Positions 7,802 through 12,146 of a stretch of DNA of 12,146 nucleotides are shown here, piece by piece. This DNA comes from Bacteroidota bacterium. Lineage in GTDB: Bacteria > Bacteroidota > Bacteroidia > Chitinophagales > Chitinophagaceae. The number at the start of each line of letters is the position of its first letter. Positions within the stretch are counted from its first letter, which is position 1. The stretch spans positions 1 through 12,146 of the forward strand of contig JAEWBD010000165.1 of the NCBI GenBank assembly GCA_023391315.1, given 5' to 3'. The translations under genes and the position numbers were made by a program. The notes under the pieces are model-generated. The model was not told where the DNA came from. It searched no databases and saw only the letters and a program-made list of their open reading frames with translations.

Positions 7802-9637
7802 CTATTCCACCGTTACACTCTTCGCCAGGTTTCTTGGCTTATCCACATCATAGCCTTTGGCAACACCAATATAATAGGCCAGCAATTGCAAAGGAATTAC
7901 ACTCAGCATGGGCGCAACAATTTCATCTGCTTCCGGTATCAAAATAAAATCATCAGAAAGTGTGGGTGAAACCGCATCGCTTTCCGTTATAATGGAAATA
8001 ACTTTTCCTTTCCGCGCTTTTATTTCCTGCATGTTGCTCACAATTTTTTGATGATATGCATCTTTTGTCGCCACAAAAACAACAGGTAAAGTTTCATCCA
8101 CCAGCGCTATCGGCCCATGTTTCATTTCAGCCGCAGGATAACCTTCAGCATGTATATAAGAAATCTCTTTCAGCTTTAATGCGCCTTCCAGTGCAACCGG
8201 AAAATTATAACCGCGGCCGAGGTATAAAAAGTCCTGGGCATCCTTATATTTTCCGGCAAGTGTTTTAATGTTGTCATTCTGTTCCAGCACGGTTGCCACT
8301 TTATCAGGAATGGCCATTAATTCTTTGCATAAAACACGATAGCGTTCTTCATCAATCGTTTGTTTTTGATGCCCGATCTTTAACGCAATCATTGTTAATA
8401 CCGCCAATTGCGCTGTGAATGCTTTAGTGCTGGCCACACCAATTTCAGGGCCGGCATGTGTATAAGCGCCTGCATGAGAAACGCGGGCAATGGATGAACC
8501 CACAACATTTAGTACGCCTAAAATAATAGCGCCCTGCTCTTTGGCCTTTTCAATTGCCACTAATGTATCGGCTGTTTCGCCGCTTTGCGAAATGGCAATA
8601 ATAACATCGCCTTTATTTATCACAGGATTGCGGTATCTAAATTCTGATGCATATTCCACCTCCACCGGTATGCGGCAAAGCTCTTCAAAAATATATTCGG
8701 CCACTAAGCCTGCATGCCAGCTTGTGCCGCAGGCAATCATAATAATGCGCGGTGCATTCATTATTTGCTCAGCATATTGCTGAATGCCACTCATGGTTAT
8801 CGTTCCCTTGTCTGCATCAAGGCGTCCGCGCAGGCAATCATAAATAGTTTGCGGTTGTTCAAAAATCTCCTTCAGCATAAAATGGTCGTAGCCGCCTTTT
8901 TCAATAGCGGCCAGTTCCATGTCAAGCTTCGTTATAAACGGTGTTTGCTTTTCGTTGCCCAGGTTCTTTAATATCAGTTCATCGGCACGAACAATGGCAA
9001 TTTCATAATCATTTACATACACCACTTCTTTTGTGTATTCAATAATCGGCGAAGCATCGCTTGCCAGAAAATGTTCATTCTTTCCAATGCCGATTACCAG
9101 CGGGCTGCCTTTGCGTGCGGCGATAATGGTATGAGGGTCATCTTTATCAATCAATAAAACGCAATAAGCGCCGGTAATTCTTTTTAAAGCATAGCGCAGC
9201 GCTTCTTCCAGCGTGCCTTCATTATTCTTTTTAATATCTTCAATAAAATTCAGCAGCACTTCAGTATCGGTATCGCTTTTAAATGTGTAACCCTTTTTCA
9301 GCAACTCATTTTTTATCTGCGCATAATTTTCAATAATGCCATTATGTATCATGGCAAATTTGCCGCTGTTGCTCACATGCGGATGCGCATTGCGGTCGCT
9401 GGGTTCGCCATGCGTTGCCCAGCGCGTATGTCCAATACCAATATGCCCGCTCACATCTTTTCCAATCAGCAATTCTTCAAGGTCGGCAACACGGCCTTGT
9501 TTTTTATATACTTTCAAACCGCCATCAATTAATGCAACACCGGCGCTGTCATAACCACGGTATTCCAGGCGTTTCAAGCCTTTCAGCACCACAGGATAAG
9601 CATCTCTCGAACCAATATAACCAACTATTCCGCACAT
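7802..9637 (-). CDS. glmS: Glutamine--fructose-6-phosphate aminotransferase (isomerizing)
   Basis: GlmS converts fructose-6-phosphate and glutamine to glucosamine-6-phosphate and glutamate in the cytoplasm. This is the committed step to UDP-GlcNAc, which feeds peptidoglycan and lipid A. The 611-residue product has the normal length. It starts MCGIVGYIG, so removal of Met1 exposes the Cys nucleophile of the class II glutaminase domain. HTRWATHGEPSDRNAHPH (70-87) and HNGIIEN (98-104) complete that domain. Two SIS sugar-isomerase domains follow, with ACGTSWHAG, SQSGETADT and PEIGVASTKAF in the first. The second has the EGALKLKEISYIHAEG region and the C-terminal tail DVDKPRNLAKSVTVE, which shapes the active site. 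I chose the ATG at 9637 rather than an upstream GTG because the Cys must be residue 2. No glmS ribozyme is expected or seen upstream. All key residues are intact. Confidence 0.97.
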   Translation of the reverse strand: MCGIVGYIGSRDAYPVVLKGLKRLEYRGYDSAGVALIDGGLKVYKKQGRVADLEELLIGKDVSGHIGIGHTRWATHGEPSDRNAHPHVSNSGKFAMIHNGIIENYAQIKNELLKKGYTFKSDTDTEVLLNFIEDIKKNNEGTLEEALRYALKRITGAYCVLLIDKDDPHTIIAARKGSPLVIGIGKNEHFLASDASPIIEYTKEVVYVNDYEIAIVRADELILKNLGNEKQTPFITKLDMELAAIEKGGYDHFMLKEIFEQPQTIYDCLRGRLDADKGTITMSGIQQYAEQIMNAPRIIMIACGTSWHAGLVAEYIFEELCRIPVEVEYASEFRYRNPVINKGDVIIAISQSGETADTLVAIEKAKEQGAIILGVLNVVGSSIARVSHAGAYTHAGPEIGVASTKAFTAQLAVLTMIALKIGHQKQTIDEERYRVLCKELMAIPDKVATVLEQNDNIKTLAGKYKDAQDFLYLGRGYNFPVALEGALKLKEISYIHAEGYPAAEMKHGPIALVDETLPVVFVATKDAYHQKIVSNMQEIKARKGKVISIITESDAVSPTLSDDFILIPEADEIVAPMLSVIPLQLLAYYIGVAKGYDVDKPRNLAKSVTVE

Positions 9638-9809
9638 AATAATTAAATTTTTTTGCCTGCAAATTATTTGATGAATACTTATGTAACCAGCTAATGAACT
9701 TCGGTTGAGCACGGTTGTGTCACTCCCTTGTACTACATATTTTTATGGAAGCTTAGGCGCGCTGTTCATAGTTGCCTGCATATAATTAATTCAAACAAGT
9801 GCTTAGCAT

Positions 9810-9817
9810 TATATTTG
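9810..9817 (+). promoter_or_regulatory. Candidate Bacteroidota -7 promoter element for the GNAT-VOC-epimerase operon
   Basis: The octamer TATATTTG fits TAnnTTTG exactly and lies 23 bases before the chosen ATG at 9841. That gives a short leader of roughly 15-20 nt, and it argues against the in-frame GTG at 9799, which would lie upstream of the promoter. A TTTG -33 box is not evident at the expected spacing. Confidence 0.4.
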
Positions 9818-9840
9818 AAAAAAATAATCAACACGAAAAT

Positions 9841-10443
9841 ATGCAATCATCACCGGAAAAATTTCCTAGCATAACTTTAGAAGACGAACGTGTTTTATTA
9901 AGGCCGCTTGAAGAAAACGATTACGAGAATTTATTGCCTTTTGCAATGAATGAAAAAGGGCTCTGGTTTTATTCTTTGGTAAGGCCGGAAGGTGAAGATG
10001 GTTTAAAGAATTATATAAATATTGCGCTTAATGAAAAGGCTGCGGGCAAAGAATTTCCTTTCATTGTTTTTGATAAAAAAGCAAATGAATATGCCGGCAG
10101 CACAAGGTTTTATGATATAAATTTCCCTTATAAAACAGTACAGCTTGGTTATACCTGGTATGGGAAAAAATTTCATGGCACAGGTTTGAATAAGCATTGT
10201 AAATTTTTGCTGCTGCAATTTGCTTTTGAAAAACTGGGCATGGAAAGAGTTGAATTTCGCGCCGATGCAAGGAACGAACGAAGCATTGCCGCTATGAAAT
10301 CCCTTGGCTGCAAGGTAGATGGTATTCTACGCAGCAATATGCCCACCATGGAAGGTGATGTGCGGCGGGATTCGATTGTATTAAGTATTTTAAGGAAAGA
10401 ATGGTTTGATGCAGTAAAAGAGCGGCTAAAAAAGAAACTTTAA
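9841..10443 (+). CDS. GNAT family N-acetyltransferase, RimJ/RimL-like
   Basis: The 200-residue product has the Acetyltransf_3 (RimJ/RimL type) layout. It begins with ITLEDERVLLRPLEENDYENL (11-31), typical of the first strand and helix. LGYTWYGKKFHGTGLN (102-117) covers the strand and pyrophosphate loop that bind acetyl-CoA. FRADARNERSIAAMKSLGC (139-157) is the conserved segment near the active site. Members acetylate amino groups on ribosomal-protein N-termini, amino acids, small molecules or antibiotics; the acceptor cannot be read from sequence. The ATG at 9841 is preferred over the in-frame GTG at 9799, because the extra 14 residues are not part of the fold and lie upstream of the candidate promoter. 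It is the first gene of a three-gene unit, with only 15 bp to the next start. Confidence 0.85.
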   Translation: MQSSPEKFPSITLEDERVLLRPLEENDYENLLPFAMNEKGLWFYSLVRPEGEDGLKNYINIALNEKAAGKEFPFIVFDKKANEYAGSTRFYDINFPYKTVQLGYTWYGKKFHGTGLNKHCKFLLLQFAFEKLGMERVEFRADARNERSIAAMKSLGCKVDGILRSNMPTMEGDVRRDSIVLSILRKEWFDAVKERLKKKL

Positions 10444-10458
10444 ATTTAATAATAACTT

Positions 10459-10842
10459 ATGGAAAATGTAACCGGTATTGGCGGCGTATTTATTAAGGCA
10501 AAAGATCCTGATGGCCTGGCTAAATGGTATAAAGAAAACCTGGGTATTGATTTTATGGAAGGCAATTATGCGGCGTTTCCATGGACAAATGAAAAGCCGG
10601 ATAACCCCGGCACTACGGTTTTCTCTTTTTTTAAAGAAAGCAGCGAATATTTTAGCCCGTCACAAAGCCAGTTCATGATTAATTTTCGCGTGAAAGATCT
10701 GCACACTTTGCTGCACTCATTAAAAGAAAAAGGCATTTGGGTGGCCGACAAAACAGAAGATTACGATTATGGAATTTTTGGCTGGACGATGGATCCCGAA
10801 GGCAATAAAATTGAATTGTGGCAACCAAAAGATGAATCATAA
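10459..10842 (+). CDS. VOC superfamily protein (glyoxalase/bleomycin-resistance fold)
   Basis: The 127-residue product has the paired beta-alpha-beta-beta-beta modules of the vicinal oxygen chelate fold. The first opens GIGGVFIKAKDPDGLAKWY (6-24). The second opens FMINFRVKD (72-80) and ends in WTMDPEGNKIELWQP (109-123). The ELWQP glutamate (E119) corresponds to the usual last metal ligand. Where glyoxalases usually have His in the first strand, this protein has Val-Phe-Ile (10-12), and no His is seen in strand 72-80. The classical metal site therefore looks incomplete, and the protein may bind metal differently or act as a ligand-binding protein. It lies between the acetyltransferase and the epimerase with gaps of 15 and 10 bp, so it is almost surely cotranscribed with them. 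The fold is well supported; the activity is unknown. Confidence 0.8.
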   Translation: MENVTGIGGVFIKAKDPDGLAKWYKENLGIDFMEGNYAAFPWTNEKPDNPGTTVFSFFKESSEYFSPSQSQFMINFRVKDLHTLLHSLKEKGIWVADKTEDYDYGIFGWTMDPEGNKIELWQPKDES

Positions 10843-10852
10843 TTAAGTATTA

Positions 10853-11953
10853 ATGAAGATAACCAAAACGGAAATTTATAAGTACAGCATTCCTATGGTG
10901 CCCTTTACCATTGCAACCGGCACCATACATTTTGCACAGAATATCTTTATCCGCATTCATACCGATGAAAATATAGTTGGCGTGGGTGAGTGTTCGGCCT
11001 TTCCTATGATTGTTGGTGAAACACAAGCCACCTGCTTTGAAATGGCAAAAGATTTTGCGCATTTATGGAAAGGCAAAGATGTACTTGACATTAATGCAAG
11101 AATGGATGAACTGCATGCTTTCACAGCATATAATTACACCATTAAAAGCGCCTTTGATATGGCGTTGTATGATATAGCTGCAAAGCATTCCAATCTTCCT
11201 TTATATAAATTTCTTGGCGGCACAAAAAAGAAAGAATTAAAAACGGATGTAACTGTTGGTATTAATACACCGCAGCAAATGGCATTGCAGGCAGAAGCAT
11301 TTGTGGAGCAGGGTGTAGAAATTTTAAAGGTGAAACTTGGCAAAAATGCGGCTCATGATATGGAAGCTATTGGCTTGATAACAAAAACCGTAGGCCATAA
11401 TATTAAGCTGCGCATCGATGCTAACCAGGGCTGGAATTACGATGATGCTTTGAATGTATTAAGCGCATTTAAAGATTACAATATTGAGTTCTGCGAACAA
11501 CCTATGCGCCGCTATGATGATGCGAAGCTACCAAAGCTGGTGCAGCTTTCACCTGTAAAAATTATGGCAGATGAAAGTGTGTTTGATCATCATGATGCCG
11601 AACGAATAATAGCCGCCAATGCCTGCAGTTATGTGAATATAAAATTTGCTAAAAGCGGCGGCATACTTGAAGCTATAAAAATCAATGAAGTTTGTGAAGC
11701 TAATAATATTCCCTGCATGATGGGTGGGATGCTCGAGAGCCGCGTGGCATTAACCGCCTTTGCCCATTTTGCTACGGCGCTTGATAATGTAAAGTTTTAT
11801 GATATGGATACCTGTTTGCTCGGGCATAAAACAGATCCGGTTGTTAGTGGCGTAACCTATAATAATTTTTGTGTGGAATTGCCGGATGGTATTGGCATTG
11901 GTGCAGATGTAGATGAAGCGTTTTTGAAAGGGTTGGAAAGAATAATAGTTTAA
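10853..11953 (+). CDS. Dipeptide epimerase (enolase superfamily, MLE subgroup; L-Ala-D/L-Glu epimerase-like)
   Basis: The 366-residue product is an enolase-superfamily enzyme that epimerises the C-terminal residue of a dipeptide. All catalytic residues are visible: KVK (K159, K161), metal ligands D189 (DANQGW), E215 (EQP) and D240 (ADES), and the opposing base K264 (NIKFAK). DMD at 317-319 matches the DxD that binds the dipeptide amino group in B. subtilis YkfB, at the same 77-residue distance from the third metal ligand. GGMLESR (291-297) forms the last substrate loop. By eye alignment, the Arg24 that recognises the glutamate side chain in YkfB is G23 here. Substrates other than Ala-Glu, perhaps hydrophobic dipeptides, are therefore likely. 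It is the last gene of the operon, with its own terminator just past the stop. Dipeptide epimerase activity is well supported; the exact substrate is not. Confidence 0.9.
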   Translation: MKITKTEIYKYSIPMVPFTIATGTIHFAQNIFIRIHTDENIVGVGECSAFPMIVGETQATCFEMAKDFAHLWKGKDVLDINARMDELHAFTAYNYTIKSAFDMALYDIAAKHSNLPLYKFLGGTKKKELKTDVTVGINTPQQMALQAEAFVEQGVEILKVKLGKNAAHDMEAIGLITKTVGHNIKLRIDANQGWNYDDALNVLSAFKDYNIEFCEQPMRRYDDAKLPKLVQLSPVKIMADESVFDHHDAERIIAANACSYVNIKFAKSGGILEAIKINEVCEANNIPCMMGGMLESRVALTAFAHFATALDNVKFYDMDTCLLGHKTDPVVSGVTYNNFCVELPDGIGIGADVDEAFLKGLERIIV

Positions 11954-11955
11954 TT

Positions 11956-11987
11956 AATAAGGGAAGATGATTTTATCTTCCCTTATT
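11956..11987. terminator. Bidirectional terminator between the epimerase and parE
   Basis: The arms aataagggaagat (11956-11968) and atcttcccttatt (11975-11987) are exact reverse complements with a 6-nt loop. A/T-rich flanks give U-rich tails on both strands. The hairpin starts 3 bases after the epimerase stop and ends 12 bases before the stop of the converging parE, so it can end transcription from both sides. Confidence 0.85.
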
Positions 11988-11999
11988 TAATATATCATA

Positions 12000-12146
12000 T
12001 TATACAGCGGGTTCCTCCACCAAATCAAGTTCTACCCTTAAATTATCAATAATAAACTCCTGGCGTTGCTGCGTGTTCTTGCCCATGTAATATTCAAGTA
12101 ACTGCTGAATGTGTTCGCCCTGTTCCAGTATCACCGGCTGCAGGCG
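12000..12146 (-). CDS. parE: DNA topoisomerase IV subunit B, C-terminal fragment (5' end beyond window)
   Basis: The minus strand encodes 48 residues followed by TAA, open to the right edge. The segments QGEHIQQLLEYYMGKNT and RQEFIIDNLRVELD match the C-terminus of Bacteroidota ParE-type type II topoisomerase subunits. These carry a YMGKNT...RQEFI block at the end of the TOPRIM/C-terminal region. GyrB ends differently in this phylum, so ParE is preferred. The enzyme, with ParC, decatenates daughter chromosomes using ATP. Only about the last tenth is visible, so intactness cannot be judged. Confidence 0.82.
   Translation of the reverse strand, partial: RLQPVILEQGEHIQQLLEYYMGKNTQQRQEFIIDNLRVELDLVEEPAV

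Noticed and set aside
9638..9712. An N-terminal extension of GlmS from an upstream GTG, or a glmS ribozyme leader
   Set aside because: The catalytic Cys must follow the initiator Met at 9637. The glmS ribozyme is known from Firmicutes, and I see no matching fold in this short AT-rich leader.
9799..9840. GTG start for the GNAT protein
   Set aside because: The extra 14 residues fall outside the fold and the GTG lies upstream of the TATATTTG element. The ATG at 9841 is the better choice.

Overview
The window looks like chromosomal DNA from a Bacteroidota bacterium, most likely a Chitinophagaceae-type member of Sphingobacteriia/Chitinophagia. This rests on: a TssD tube protein and VgrG of the Bacteroidota-specific type VI secretion subtype (T6SS-iii); a carboxypeptidase-regulatory-domain/TonB-dependent outer membrane receptor; AT-rich leaders without obvious Shine-Dalgarno sites; and two sequences fitting the Bacteroidota -7 promoter element TAnnTTTG. 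No taxon can be fixed without a database search.

Layout. (1) 2-2121, minus strand: tssD (T6SS inner tube) followed by vgrG (spike), whose 3' end runs off the left edge. A perfect 12-bp hairpin sits between them. (2) 2298-5525, minus: a large Oar-like TonB-dependent receptor with its own signal peptide and a strong terminator at 2243-2271, which separates it from tssD. (3) 5747-7779, plus: an LpxH-like metallophosphatase and a MurG/UGT-like GT-B glycosyltransferase, a probable envelope glycolipid pair. They are separated by a 148-bp block bounded by 17-bp imperfect inverted repeats (15/17), which ends two bases before the GTG start of the second gene. (4) 7802-9637, minus: glmS, converging on the glycosyltransferase with a 22-bp gap. 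(5) 9841-11953, plus: a tight three-gene operon of GNAT acetyltransferase, VOC-fold protein and dipeptide epimerase, ended by a 13-bp stem terminator. (6) 12000-12146, minus: the last 48 residues of ParE (topoisomerase IV subunit B), converging on that terminator.

How the genes fit together. glmS makes glucosamine-6-phosphate, the entry to UDP-GlcNAc and so to both lipid A and peptidoglycan. The LpxH-like enzyme and the glycosyltransferase plausibly act on lipid A-type or other envelope glycolipids. The dipeptide epimerase family is tied to peptide recycling, in some members to murein peptides. The common theme is envelope metabolism, next to a secretion module and an outer membrane receptor. 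I see no wholly new system. The most useful leads are the epimerase, which lacks the Arg used for glutamate recognition in the B. subtilis enzyme; the terminal-inverted-repeat block abutting a GTG start; and the isolated tssD-vgrG module whose downstream cargo lies outside the window. No RNA genes, CRISPR arrays or transposase genes were seen, and no gene-free stretch exceeds about 220 bases.
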